Assembly (NCBI GenBank): GCA_020249145.1
Contig: JADCGF010000006.1
Span: forward strand, 1-64,000
Length of the DNA stretch: 64,000 bases
Source of the DNA: Roseomonas sp.
Lineage (GTDB): Bacteria; Pseudomonadota; Alphaproteobacteria; Acetobacterales; Acetobacteraceae
Reading direction: 5' to 3'
In this document: in pieces, positions 1-8,004 of the stretch
Position numbering within the stretch: the stretch's first letter is position 1
Layout: each line of letters starts with the position of its first letter
Notes under the pieces: model-generated
Database searches by the model: none
The model's input: only the letters and a program-made list of their open reading frames with translations
What the model was told of the DNA's origin: nothing
Made by a program: the position numbers and the translations under genes

Positions 1-322
1 ACGTGGCCAGGTGCTGGCCGCGCCGGGTTCGATCACGCCGCATACGAAGTTCAAGGCGGAAGCCTATGTGCTGACGAAGGAAGAAGGTGGCCGTCATACG
101 CCATTCTTCACCAATTATCGTCCGCAGTTTTATTTCCGCACGACGGATGTGACGGGCGTTGTGTCTCTGCCGGAAGGGGTGGAGATGGTGATGCCGGGTG
201 ACAATGTTTCGATGGATGTGGAATTGATTGCGCCGATCGCGATGGATGAAGGCCTGCGCTTCGCCATTCGTGAAGGTGGCCGCACCGTCGGCGCCGGCGT
301 TGTCGCGAAGATCACGGCGTAA
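1..322 (+). CDS. tuf: Elongation factor Tu, C-terminal part (5' end outside window)
   Basis: GTPase that delivers aminoacyl-tRNA to the ribosome. Only the last 106 residues are present, read from base 2 to the TAA at 320-322. They cover the third beta-barrel domain: [20 protein letters not shown], then [13 protein letters not shown], the MVMPGDNV turn and the canonical ending [15 protein letters not shown]. No internal defect is visible. It is followed by tRNA-Trp, secE and nusG, the usual bacterial arrangement for the tufB locus. The upstream context (rpsL-rpsG-fusA or otherwise) is outside the window. Confidence 0.98.
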   Translation, partial: RGQVLAAPGSITPHTKFKAEAYVLTKEEGGRHTPFFTNYRPQFYFRTTDVTGVVSLPEGVEMVMPGDNVSMDVELIAPIAMDEGLRFAIREGGRTVGAGVVAKITA

Positions 323-392
323 GAAGGCTTGCGGGGCGGCGGGGTTTTGGCCTTTCCGCCCGGTGCTATCACGGCTAGGTTAGGCCGTGTTT

Positions 393-469
393 AGGGGTGT
401 AGCTCAATTGGCTAGAGCGCCGGTCTCCAAAACCGGAGGTTGGGGGTTCGAGACCCTCCACCCCTGCCA
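393..469 (+). tRNA. tRNA-Trp (anticodon CCA)
   Basis: Cloverleaf drawn by hand. The acceptor stem AGGGGTG (393-399) pairs with CACCCCT (459-465), followed by discriminator G466 and an encoded CCA at 467-469. The anticodon loop CTCCAAA presents CCA, and GGTTCGAGACC forms the T arm. It lies between tuf and secE, the classical position of trpT. Confidence 0.97.
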
Positions 470-545
470 GTTTAAGTAGTTGTTCTTGTCCGGGTGGGGG
501 TCTGACAAGGCTGCCGCCCGGTGATGTTTTTCAGGGGAACCGATA

Positions 546-740
546 GTGGCCAAGCTCGATCCCGCGCAATTCGTTCGGGAAGTCCGTCAGGAAGCCTCCA
601 GGGTTACCTGGCCGTCCCGTAAGGAGACCCTCATCACCACAGGGCTGGTGCTGGGGCTTTCGACCTTGGCTGCGATTTTCTTTCTGGTCGTGGATCAGCT
701 GATTCAGTTGGCCATGCGGCTGGTCTTTGGTATCGGCTAA
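546..740 (+). CDS. secE: Preprotein translocase subunit SecE
   Basis: Essential small subunit of the SecYEG translocon in the inner membrane. It is 64 residues, the short single-helix form usual in alphaproteobacteria. The amphipathic N-terminal part contains the conserved EVRQEASRVTWPSRKET motif. One transmembrane helix follows (about residues 30-58). The start is GTG at 546, preceded by AGGGGA at 534-539. It lies 26 bp upstream of nusG in the conserved secE-nusG pair. Confidence 0.97.
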   Translation: MAKLDPAQFVREVRQEASRVTWPSRKETLITTGLVLGLSTLAAIFFLVVDQLIQLAMRLVFGIG

Positions 741-766
741 GCAAGGTTTTAAGGAGGTACGGCACC

Positions 767-1303
767 GTGGCCGATAAGAAGTGGTATGTCGTGCATGTCT
801 ATTCTGGCTTCGAGCGCAAGATCGCCGAGCAGATCAAGCAGCAGGCTGCGCAAAAGGGCCTGGCCGACAAGTTCGACGAAGTGCTGGTGCCGACCGAACA
901 GGTGGTTGAGGTGCGGCGCGGCCAGAAGATTGATACGGACCGCAAATTCTTCCCCGGCTATGTGCTGGTGAAGATGGAAATGACTGATGACGCTTGGCAT
1001 TTGGTGAAGGACACACCGAAGGTCACTGGCTTCCTTGGCGCACGCAACAAACCCCAGCCTGTGCCGGCTTCGGAAGCCGAACGCTTGCTGAAGCAAGTGC
1101 AGGAAGGTGTGGACAAGCCCCGCAAGCCCGCCATTATCTATGAGGTTGGTGAGCAGGTGCGCGTCGCCGATGGCCCCTTCACCTCCTTCAACGGTGTTGT
1201 CGAAGAAGTGGATGAGGAAAAGGGCCGCCTGAAGGTGAGCGTTTCCATCTTTGGCCGTTCCACGCCCGTGGATCTGGAATACGGCCAGGTCGAAAAGCTG
1301 TAA
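767..1303 (+). CDS. nusG: Transcription termination/antitermination protein NusG
   Basis: Binds RNA polymerase and links it to Rho or to ribosomal protein S10. It is 178 residues, normal length. The NGN domain occupies about residues 4-110 (KKWYVVHVYSGFERK, then KFFPGYVLVKM). The KOW domain is about 125-178, with VRVADGPFTSFNGVVEEVDE. The GTG start at 767 has a strong AAGGAGGT at 750-757. Normally rplK-rplA would follow; here a short hairpin and an unrelated photolyase-like gene follow instead. Confidence 0.98.
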   Translation: MADKKWYVVHVYSGFERKIAEQIKQQAAQKGLADKFDEVLVPTEQVVEVRRGQKIDTDRKFFPGYVLVKMEMTDDAWHLVKDTPKVTGFLGARNKPQPVPASEAERLLKQVQEGVDKPRKPAIIYEVGEQVRVADGPFTSFNGVVEEVDEEKGRLKVSVSIFGRSTPVDLEYGQVEKL

Positions 1304-1310
1304 GTCTGGT

Positions 1311-1334
1311 GGCAAGGGTCGCGTGGCCCTTGCC
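1311..1334 (+). terminator. Hairpin after nusG (weak terminator candidate)
   Basis: GGCAAGGG (1311-1318) and CCCTTGCC (1327-1334) form a perfect 8-bp stem with an 8-base loop, eight bases after the nusG stop. No T-run follows (GATCCGCCG), so this is not a standard intrinsic terminator. It may attenuate or protect the 3' end of the secE-nusG message. Confidence 0.4.
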
Positions 1335-1345
1335 GATCCGCCGCC

Positions 1346-2488
1346 ATGCAGCCAAACCGCGCCGCTGCCCTTGAAAGATTGGCGGCCTTTACGCCCCTGA
1401 TGGGTCGCGCCTATGCCGAGGGCCGCAATTTCGACCCCGGCCCCGGCAAGCCCGCCCATGTCTCTGCGCTTTCCCCCTATATCCGACATCGCCTGATCAC
1501 CGAGCAGGAGGTAGTGGCCGCCGCCATCGCCGCCCATGGCGCGGAGGTGGCCGAAAAATTCATCCAGGAAGTGTTCTGGCGGAGCTATTGGAAGGGCTGG
1601 CTGGCGCAGCGCCCCGCAGTATGGGCGGAGTATCGTGCGCGTGTCGCGGCTGGCCTGCAAACGCCGCCTGAGGGTTATGCCGCAGCCATGGCCGGGCGCA
1701 CCGGCATTGCCTGCTTCAATGCCTGGGTGGAGGAGCTGGTTGAGACCGGCAACCTGCATAACCACGCGCGCATGTGGTTTGCCAGCATTTGGATTTTTAC
1801 CCTGCGCCTGCCTTGGGTTTTGGGCGCGGATTTCTTTCTGCGCCATTTGCTGGATGGTGATGCGGCATCCAATACGCTGTCCTGGCGCTGGGTGGCGGGG
1901 CTGCATACCAAGGGCAAGCATTATGTTGCGCGGGCGGAGAATATCGCACGCCACTCGGGCGGCCGCTTCGCCCCGCATGGCACCTTGAATGAAAAGCCCG
2001 AGCCCGTGCAGGAGCCTGAACCGCCCGCTCCGCGCCCGGTGCCGGATTTGCCTGCGCTGCCGCCTGGCCCGGTAGTGCTGTTGCTGCATGAGGATGATTT
2101 GCACCCTGAAAGTCTGCCGCTAGCGGGGCTTCAGGTGCAGCGCGTGATTGGCCTTTGCTGTCCCGCGGCGCGTTCCCCGCTTGGTGCCTCGCCAATCGTG
2201 CAGCGCTTTGTGGCTGACGCGCTGGAGGATGGGCTGAACCGCGCCGCGCAGCATTTCGACGTGCCGGTTGAGCGCGTGGCACTTGCTGATTTGCCTGATG
2301 TTTCAAGGCATGCAGCGGTAGTGATGCCTGAAGCGCCGGTGGGTTGGGTGGCAGATGCCTTGCGCCCTTATGGCGTTGCGCCGCTGCGCCGCGCTTGGGA
2401 TGCTGCCTGTTGGCCGCTGGCTGGGCGTGGATTCTTTCCCTTCGCGCAGCATATCCCGCGGCTTTGTGCGGAATTGATCCCAGGCTGA
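1346..2488 (+). CDS. Photolyase/cryptochrome-like FAD-binding protein with C-terminal alpha/beta domain
   Basis: 380 residues. Residues 18-205 carry the signature of the FAD-binding helical domain of DNA photolyases and cryptochromes: GRNFDPGPGKPAHVSALSPY (26-45), FWRSYWKGWL (77-86), HARMWFASIWIFTLRLPW (140-157) and GLHTKGKHYVARAENI (185-200). The usual N-terminal antenna (Rossmann) domain is absent. After a Pro/Glu-rich linker (217-241) comes a C-terminal segment of about 140 residues that begins with a hydrophobic beta strand, VVLLLHEDDL (243-252), and ends in FFPF. It looks alpha/beta. FAD binding is well supported by family similarity, but DNA repair activity is not established. It starts 42 bp after nusG. 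Confidence 0.8.
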   Translation: MQPNRAAALERLAAFTPLMGRAYAEGRNFDPGPGKPAHVSALSPYIRHRLITEQEVVAAAIAAHGAEVAEKFIQEVFWRSYWKGWLAQRPAVWAEYRARVAAGLQTPPEGYAAAMAGRTGIACFNAWVEELVETGNLHNHARMWFASIWIFTLRLPWVLGADFFLRHLLDGDAASNTLSWRWVAGLHTKGKHYVARAENIARHSGGRFAPHGTLNEKPEPVQEPEPPAPRPVPDLPALPPGPVVLLLHEDDLHPESLPLAGLQVQRVIGLCCPAARSPLGASPIVQRFVADALEDGLNRAAQHFDVPVERVALADLPDVSRHAAVVMPEAPVGWVADALRPYGVAPLRRAWDAACWPLAGRGFFPFAQHIPRLCAELIPG

Positions 2489-2514
2489 ATGGTTCAGCGA
2501 TCGAAATCGCAGAA

Positions 2515-3024
2515 CTAATCCTCCTCTCTGCCCTTCAAATTTTCAAAAACCTCCTCGGCGCGCTTGAAGATTTCCTCAGCATTCTGGCGCTTCGCGGGAT
2601 CAGTCTGCCGATCGGGATGATAGCGCCGGCGAAAGGCGCGGCGCACCTCCACAATCAGCCAAAGCGGCGCATTGGGCGTGAGGTACACCCGCGCATGGGC
2701 GCTGCCATCGGTCGGCGTTTCCTTGAACTTCTTCAGCTCCGTCTCCGCATCCTGCAAGCGCTTGCGCAGCACGGCGATTTCTTCGGCGGCAATCGCCAAA
2801 TAGCGGCGCATTTCCTCAGGCGGCGCACCACGGCCTGGCACCTTGGTCAGGATATTCGCCAGCGCATTCTCAATCCGCCGCGCCATCAGCTTCGCACGCG
2901 CGCCCGGGCGACGTTCCGTTTCGATCAATAACTGGGACAACAGAACGCGATCACCCTTATGCTGCGCCGCATATTCGGCGAGCTGATCCAAGGGCCATTC
3001 CCTGAAGGGCCTGTCATTGGCCAT
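2515..3024 (-). CDS. J-domain protein (DnaJ-like, C-terminal J domain)
   Basis: 169 residues from the ATG at 3024; a TTG at 3033 in frame is an alternative. AGAGGA lies 12 bases before the ATG and only 3 before the TTG, so ATG is preferred. The N-terminal 100 residues are charged and helical, with a coiled-coil-like stretch (EEIAVLRKRLQDAETELKKF). The C-terminal part is a J-domain fragment with the diagnostic HPD motif (residues 136-138, in FRRRYHPDRQTD), which stimulates Hsp70 ATPase. No G/F-rich, zinc-finger or client-binding domain is present, so it is a stand-alone co-chaperone of unknown client. The neighbours give no further hint. Confidence 0.8.
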   Translation of the reverse strand: MANDRPFREWPLDQLAEYAAQHKGDRVLLSQLLIETERRPGARAKLMARRIENALANILTKVPGRGAPPEEMRRYLAIAAEEIAVLRKRLQDAETELKKFKETPTDGSAHARVYLTPNAPLWLIVEVRRAFRRRYHPDRQTDPAKRQNAEEIFKRAEEVFENLKGREED

Positions 3025-3152
3025 AGCTGACAAGAATCCTCTTTGAGCGATGCATGATGGCCAATGCTGCCCCGGCTGAATAGGGGCGAGCGGCTTCGCA
3101 GAAGCGCCGCAATGGGCAAGACTGGCGCCATCGCCTTCCGGGAGACCATCCG

Positions 3153-4124
3153 ATGACCCCTGCCCTGCCCCGCCGCGCCCTTTTGCTGGCCGCCGCTACA
3201 AGCCCGCTTGCCGCCCCCGCCCTGGCCCAGGCGCCCTGGCCCGCGCGGCCTGTGCGGATCATCGTGCCCTTCCCGCCCGGCGGGTCCAACGACGTGGTAG
3301 CCCGCCCCTTGGCCGAGCGTTTGCAAGCAAGACTCGGCCAGCCCGTGGTGATTGAAAACCGCGCCGGTGCGGGTGGTGCGATTGGCGCCACCGCGGTCGC
3401 GCAAGCAGCGCCTGATGGCTATACGCTCATGGTCTCATCTTCCTCCTTCGCCACAACCTCCATCACGCAGCGCGTGCCCTGGGGGGTCTTGGAGAATTTC
3501 ACCCCCGTCGCCCTGCTGGCACGTTCGCCCTTCATTGTGCTGGTGCATCCTGATTTCCCCGCGCGCAGCGTGGGCGACCTTGTGCGCATGGCACGTGAAA
3601 GGCCGGGGGCGATTGATTATGGTTCCTCCGGTCCCGGCGGGATCAATCATTTCGTCACCGAATATTTTTGCCTGCGCGCCGGCATTCAGATGAACCACGT
3701 GCCCTATCGCGGCATGCCGCCGGCGGTGACCGATCTGGTGGCCGGCCATATCCCCGTGCTGATCACCACCATGCCAAGTGCAGCCGGCGTGGTGCGCGAA
3801 GGCCGTGTGCGGCTTTTGGCCTATACTGCGCCAGGCGCGCCGGATGGCTCACCCCCTGGCCCCACCGTCAAGGAAGCCGGCATTGATTATGAAAGCGATA
3901 TTTGGTGGGGGCTATTTGCACCGCGCGGCCTGCCGCCCGAAATCCTCGCGCGCCTGAACGCGGAGGCGAATGCCGCCTTGGCCGATCCGGAAATGGCGAA
4001 GCTGCTGCAAAGCGAAGGCGCGCGGCCATCGCCGGCCACCCCGCAAGCCTTTAGCGAGCTTCTTCGCGTGGAACTCGCCCGCTGGCGCGAAGTGGCGGCG
4101 GCGGCGAATATCAAGCTGGACTGA
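3153..4124 (+). CDS. Tripartite tricarboxylate transporter substrate-binding protein (Bug/TctC family)
   Basis: Periplasmic solute receptor of 323 residues. Residues 1-25 form an export signal (PRRALLLAAATSPLAAPALA, then AQA). The mature part opens with the Bug hallmark WPARPVRIIVPFPPGGSNDVVAR, and also has PVVIENRAGAGGAIG, APDGYTLM and the NHVPYRG loop. No membrane subunits adjoin it, so it is an orphan receptor that must borrow a TctAB pair, for example the one at 12.5-14.5 kb. It lies 4 bp upstream of a CoA-transferase gene, so the ligand is probably a carboxylate that is then activated to its CoA thioester (inference). Confidence 0.93.
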   Translation: MTPALPRRALLLAAATSPLAAPALAQAPWPARPVRIIVPFPPGGSNDVVARPLAERLQARLGQPVVIENRAGAGGAIGATAVAQAAPDGYTLMVSSSSFATTSITQRVPWGVLENFTPVALLARSPFIVLVHPDFPARSVGDLVRMARERPGAIDYGSSGPGGINHFVTEYFCLRAGIQMNHVPYRGMPPAVTDLVAGHIPVLITTMPSAAGVVREGRVRLLAYTAPGAPDGSPPGPTVKEAGIDYESDIWWGLFAPRGLPPEILARLNAEANAALADPEMAKLLQSEGARPSPATPQAFSELLRVELARWREVAAAANIKLD

Positions 4125-4128
4125 CCCC

Positions 4129-5352
4129 ATGGCTGAGATGCACCGCAAGAATTTCGACCCCACCGCGAAGGGCGCCATGGATGGCGTGCGCGTCATTGAT
4201 CTTTCCCGCCTGGTCGCCGGCAATATCCTGACCAAGGTTTTTGCTGATCACGGCGCGGAAGTGGTGAAGGTGGAACCGCCCGAAGGCGATACGCTACGCG
4301 CCTGGCGCGTGGGCGGCGTTGAGACAAGCTGGAAGACCATTTGCCGCAACAAGAAAAGCATTTGCCTTGATCTGAAAAACCCGGAAGGCATCGCCGCCGT
4401 GCGTGCCTTGGCGCGTGACGCGGCGATGCTGGTGGAAAGCTTCCGCCCAGGCGTGCTGGAGGCCATGGGGCTTGATCCCGCCAGCCTGCTCGCCGCCAAT
4501 CCGCGCCTGGTGATCGCGCGGGTTTCGGGTTGGGGGCAGGATGGGCCGTATCGGCATAAGCCGGGCTTTGGCACTTTGGTGGAAGGCTATTCCGGCTTCG
4601 CTGCGATCAATGGCTTTGAGGATCGCGAACCTGTGCTGCCGCCCATGTTCATGGGCGATGCCTTTGCCGGGCTTTACGGCGCCGCCGCCACCATGATCTC
4701 GCTGCGCTATGCGGAAGCCACCGGCCAGGGACAGGTGATTGATGTCTCACTGTTTGAGCCTTTGTTCAGCGTGCTGGAACCGCAAGTGGCGAATTGGCGC
4801 CTGACGCGTAAACGCAAGCCGCGCACCGGCAGCCGCAGCACCAATACATCACCGCGCAATGCGTATCGCACCAAGGATGGTGGCTGGGTCTGCCTTTCGG
4901 CTTCCACGCAGGGCATGACGGAAAAACTGCTGCGGTCCATCGGACAGGAAGCGCTGATCACCGACCCGCGCTTCGCCAATAACCCGGCGCGCGTGCAGAA
5001 CTGGCAGGAATTGGATGCCATCATCGGCGGCTTCATTGCAGAGCGCGACTTGGCCGAAAACCTCGCGCATTTCGACAAGGCCGGTGTGACCATTGGCCCC
5101 ATCATGGATACCGAAATGCTAGATAGCGACCCCTACGCCATTGAACGCGAAGCGCTGATCGAAGTGCCGGATGCCGATATGCCAGGCGGCTGGCTGCCGA
5201 TGCATGGCATGGTGCCGCGACTATCAGGAACACCTGGCATTTTGGCACGGCCAGCGCCCAGGCTTGGGGAACATAATGCGGAAATCCTGGAACCCGCTTT
5301 GGGTGCAGCGCAGTTCCAAAAATTACGCGATGGCGGAGTGATACGCGGATGA
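4129..5352 (+). CDS. CaiB/BaiF (class III) CoA-transferase
   Basis: Transfers CoA between carboxylic acids by a ping-pong mechanism with an Asp thioester. It is 407 residues from the ATG at 4129, which lies 4 bp after the Bug receptor stop; ATGs at 4138 and 4177 are also in frame. Family features: MDGVRVIDLSRLVAGN at the start, GAEVVKVEPPEGD, NKKSICLDLKN, LVIARVSGWGQDGPYRHKPG, then GDAFAGLYGAA and ATGQGQVIDVSL. It overlaps the following SDR gene by 4 bp (ATGA), so the two are translationally coupled. The acyl group cannot be told from the sequence; formyl-CoA, citramalate and carnitine enzymes all belong to this family. Confidence 0.92.
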   Translation: MAEMHRKNFDPTAKGAMDGVRVIDLSRLVAGNILTKVFADHGAEVVKVEPPEGDTLRAWRVGGVETSWKTICRNKKSICLDLKNPEGIAAVRALARDAAMLVESFRPGVLEAMGLDPASLLAANPRLVIARVSGWGQDGPYRHKPGFGTLVEGYSGFAAINGFEDREPVLPPMFMGDAFAGLYGAAATMISLRYAEATGQGQVIDVSLFEPLFSVLEPQVANWRLTRKRKPRTGSRSTNTSPRNAYRTKDGGWVCLSASTQGMTEKLLRSIGQEALITDPRFANNPARVQNWQELDAIIGGFIAERDLAENLAHFDKAGVTIGPIMDTEMLDSDPYAIEREALIEVPDADMPGGWLPMHGMVPRLSGTPGILARPAPRLGEHNAEILEPALGAAQFQKLRDGGVIRG

Positions 5353-6113
5353 ACAAGATGTTTGATCTGACTGGTAAGGTCGCGCTGGTGACAGGTTCCA
5401 GCCAGGGCATTGGCTTTGCCTTGGCCAAGGGGCTGGCGGAAGCGGGCGCGCGCGTGATCATCAATGGCCGCGATGCCGCGCGCTTGGCGGCAGCACAGAC
5501 CAAGCTGCGTGACGCCGGGATTGAAACCATCAGCCGCGCCTTTGACGTGACCGATCCAAAGGCGGTGGAACACGCTTTTGCTGAGATGGAAAGCACGATC
5601 GGGCCGATTGATATTCTGGTCGCCAATGCGGGCATTATGCGCCGCGCGCCGGCGGTTGACATGCCACCCGAGACCTGGCGCGAAGTGCTCGGCACAAACC
5701 TTGATGGCGTCTGGTATTGTTGCCAGGCTGCCGGCAAGCGCATGGTGCCGCGCGGCGCGGGCAAAATCATCACCATCTGTTCCGTGCAAAGCGAATTGGG
5801 CCGCCCCACCATCGCGCCCTATGCCGCGAGCAAAGGGGCGCTGCGCATGTTGACGCGCACGCTTTGCGCCGAATGGGCGAAGCATGGTGTGAATGTGAAT
5901 GGCGTCGCCCCCGGCTATTACGCGACGGAACTGACCAGCGCGCTGGTGCAAAACGCTGAATTCAGCGATTGGCTCTGCAAGCGCGTGCCTGCCGGGCGCT
6001 GGGGCAAGGTGGAGGAATTGGTTGGCGCCACCGTCTTCCTTGCCGCCCCTGCCTCAGACTTTGTGCATGGCCATCTGTTGTATGTGGACGGCGGGATGAC
6101 GGCTGTTGTCTAA
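5349..6113 (+). CDS. SDR family NAD(P)-dependent oxidoreductase
   Basis: Classical short-chain dehydrogenase of 254 residues. TGSSQGIG (15-22) is the coenzyme-binding loop, NAG is at 93-95, and the catalytic Ser145, Tyr158 and Lys162 are in CSVQSE and YAASK. The C-terminal AAPASDFVHGHLLYVDGGM is typical of the gluconate 5-dehydrogenase/3-oxoacyl-ACP reductase group. It is last in the operon Bug receptor - CoA-transferase - SDR and presumably oxidises or reduces a hydroxy acid in the same pathway. Its stop overlaps by a few bases the stop of the convergent lyase gene. Confidence 0.93.
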   Translation: MNKMFDLTGKVALVTGSSQGIGFALAKGLAEAGARVIINGRDAARLAAAQTKLRDAGIETISRAFDVTDPKAVEHAFAEMESTIGPIDILVANAGIMRRAPAVDMPPETWREVLGTNLDGVWYCCQAAGKRMVPRGAGKIITICSVQSELGRPTIAPYAASKGALRMLTRTLCAEWAKHGVNVNGVAPGYYATELTSALVQNAEFSDWLCKRVPAGRWGKVEELVGATVFLAAPASDFVHGHLLYVDGGMTAVV

Positions 6114-6976
6114 TTCATCCGCGCGATCAGTTTCTTCGCGCGCTCCACAATCGGCTTGTCAATCATGTCGCCTTCAAAGGCGACCGCGCCCTTGCCTTCC
6201 GCCAGCGCGGCATCAAACGCCGCGACCAGGCGCTTGGCGCGTTCCACTTCCTCGGGCTGCGCGCCATATTCTTCATTGATGATGGCAACTTGCGAAGGAT
6301 GGACGCAGGACGCACAGGCAAAGCCAATGGCGCGGGAACGGCGCAGCATGGCGCGATAGCCATCCAAATCCTTCAAGCCCGCCACCGTGCCGATGAAGCC
6401 AAGCGGTAGAATGCCCGCTGCGCGGGCGGCTATCAGGCCAAGGCGCTTGGGCAAATCCAGCGCATCGGGTGTTGGTTCCGCGCCAAGATCGGTCGCCAAA
6501 TCCTCTCCGCCGACGCCAAGCGCTACAATGCGCGGATCGGCGCCGGCAATCGCATCCGCCTGCCGCAGCGCCGCCGCGTCTTCGATCAGCACAATGAACT
6601 TCAGCGATCCTACCGCGCGCCCCGCCACCACTTCCGATTCGGCCGCGAGTTCCGACAGCAGCCGCACATGATCCGCGCCCATCATCTTGGTACAGATCAC
6701 GCCATCCGCGCCCGCTGTTGCCGCGGCCGCGATATCCTCCGCCGCCATGCGGAGCGGGCGATTGATGCGCACCACAATATCCGCGCCATTCCGCCGCGCA
6801 CTCGCGGCAGCGGCAGCAAGCCCGGCCCGTGCGCGGGCCTTGGCATCGGGGGCCACGCCATCTTCCAAATCAAGAATGATCCCATCCGCGCCGCGTTCAT
6901 GCGCCTTGGCGACAAAGCGTTCTTCGCTGGTCGGCACGTAAAGCAGGGAACGCCAATTCGGCAGGTCGTGCTTCAT
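6110..6976 (-). CDS. HpcH/HpaI aldolase / CitE-like CoA-ester lyase
   Basis: 288 residues of the citrate-lyase beta (CitE) superfamily, a TIM barrel that cleaves beta-hydroxyacyl-CoA esters. It opens with WRSLLYVPTSEERFVAKA, then GADGIILDLEDGVAP. The conserved Arg in VVRINRP and the Glu in KFIVLIEDAAAL supply metal and CoA binding. DLATDLGAEP and CASCVHPSQVAIINE complete the family pattern. The start at ATG 6976 overlaps the stop of the upstream deacetylase gene (ATGA). The longer reading frame to 7057 has no family similarity. A CoA-transferase and a CoA-ester lyase side by side suggest activation and cleavage of a dicarboxylic or hydroxy acid (inference). Confidence 0.88.
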   Translation of the reverse strand: MKHDLPNWRSLLYVPTSEERFVAKAHERGADGIILDLEDGVAPDAKARARAGLAAAAASARRNGADIVVRINRPLRMAAEDIAAAATAGADGVICTKMMGADHVRLLSELAAESEVVAGRAVGSLKFIVLIEDAAALRQADAIAGADPRIVALGVGGEDLATDLGAEPTPDALDLPKRLGLIAARAAGILPLGFIGTVAGLKDLDGYRAMLRRSRAIGFACASCVHPSQVAIINEEYGAQPEEVERAKRLVAAFDAALAEGKGAVAFEGDMIDKPIVERAKKLIARMN

Positions 6977-7878
6977 GGCAGCATCTCCGAACCCGGCACA
7001 ATGCCCTTGGGGAGGCTGGCGGCATGGCGCGCGACCTCTCCGGGGCGGGCGAGCCAAATCTTATCCCGCTGAGTCAAAATATGTTGCATGGCGCGGCGGA
7101 AGGGCCGTAGGCGAAAGGGTTGGCCGATGATGAAAGGGTGCAGCACGATGGAACAGACCAGCGGCATGTCGCGCGACCGATCCAGCATTTCATCGAATTG
7201 ATCCACCACCATATCGGCGAAATCCCGCGCTGCCTGCTGGCGAAACACCAGCACCGGGCTGTCATTCAACTCAACCGAATAGGGCACGGAAAGCATCGGT
7301 CCGGCACGGGTTGTCATCCAGAAAGGCTGATCATCCGCCGGCCAATCCATGACATAGCCAAAACCTTCTTCCTTCAGCAGATCAAGCGTTGTCGCGGATT
7401 GCGTGATGTAAGGGCCAAGCCAGCCATCGGGGGCCTTGCCGGTGTGGCGAAAAATCGCGTCTCGGCTTTCGGCGATCAGGCGGCGTTCATCATCTTCGAA
7501 CAGGATATCCTGGCGTTCGGCATTGGTGCGGCCATGGCCGATGAATTCATCGCCGCGCTTCATCAAAGCCGGCGCGATCTCCGGGCAGGTATCCAGAACG
7601 AGCCCGTTCACATTATGCGCGGCAGGCAGCCCGTATTCATCGAACATGGCGAGCATGTTCCATAGTCCAACGCGATTGCCGTAATCCCGCCAGGCATAAT
7701 TGCGCTGGCTTTGCGGCGCGGCGGCGCCCGTGCTGTCACTGCCAAGCCCGGCGCGAAAGGCGAAGGCTTCAATGTTATTGCACAGCACCACCGCCAGCCT
7801 GCTGCCATTGGGCCATTCATAGGTGGGGCGCTCAGGGATGGCGCTATGCTGATAGCGCCCATGGGTTGGCAGTTTCAT
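6973..7878 (-). CDS. Polysaccharide deacetylase family protein (PuuE-like)
   Basis: 301 residues with the NodB-homology fold. It resembles the cytosolic subgroup that contains allantoinase PuuE rather than exported chitin deacetylases: there is no signal peptide, and the start is WPNGSRLAVVLCNNIEAFAF. Conserved segments are RDYGNRVGLWNMLAMFDEYG, the HGRTNAERQ metal-binding region, HTGKAPDGWLGPYITQS, and a final VCSIVLHPFIIGQPFRLR. It is translationally coupled to the CitE-like lyase downstream, so a hydrolase role (C-N bond) on a pathway intermediate is more likely than cell-wall modification (inference). Confidence 0.87.
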   Translation of the reverse strand: MKLPTHGRYQHSAIPERPTYEWPNGSRLAVVLCNNIEAFAFRAGLGSDSTGAAAPQSQRNYAWRDYGNRVGLWNMLAMFDEYGLPAAHNVNGLVLDTCPEIAPALMKRGDEFIGHGRTNAERQDILFEDDERRLIAESRDAIFRHTGKAPDGWLGPYITQSATTLDLLKEEGFGYVMDWPADDQPFWMTTRAGPMLSVPYSVELNDSPVLVFRQQAARDFADMVVDQFDEMLDRSRDMPLVCSIVLHPFIIGQPFRLRPFRRAMQHILTQRDKIWLARPGEVARHAASLPKGIVPGSEMLP

Positions 7879-8004
7879 GGCCTGTCTCCAAAACTTTGCC
7901 CGGGACGCTAAGGCCGGGGACTGGCCCCGTCAAAGCCACCTGCCCCCTTTGCAGGGTCGCCCCGCCATGCGCTACTCTTGCTTCGAAAAGTGGAGGATCG
8001 GCGT

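Noticed and set aside
323..392. Possible terminator between tuf and tRNA-Trp
   Set aside because: The G/C-rich stretch gives only a 5-bp stem with a large loop and no T-run.
749..2104. 451-codon open frame on the minus strand opposite nusG and the photolyase-like gene
   Set aside because: It lies wholly antisense to two well-supported genes, has a His/Gly/Arg-rich composition typical of shadow frames in high-GC DNA, and resembles no family.
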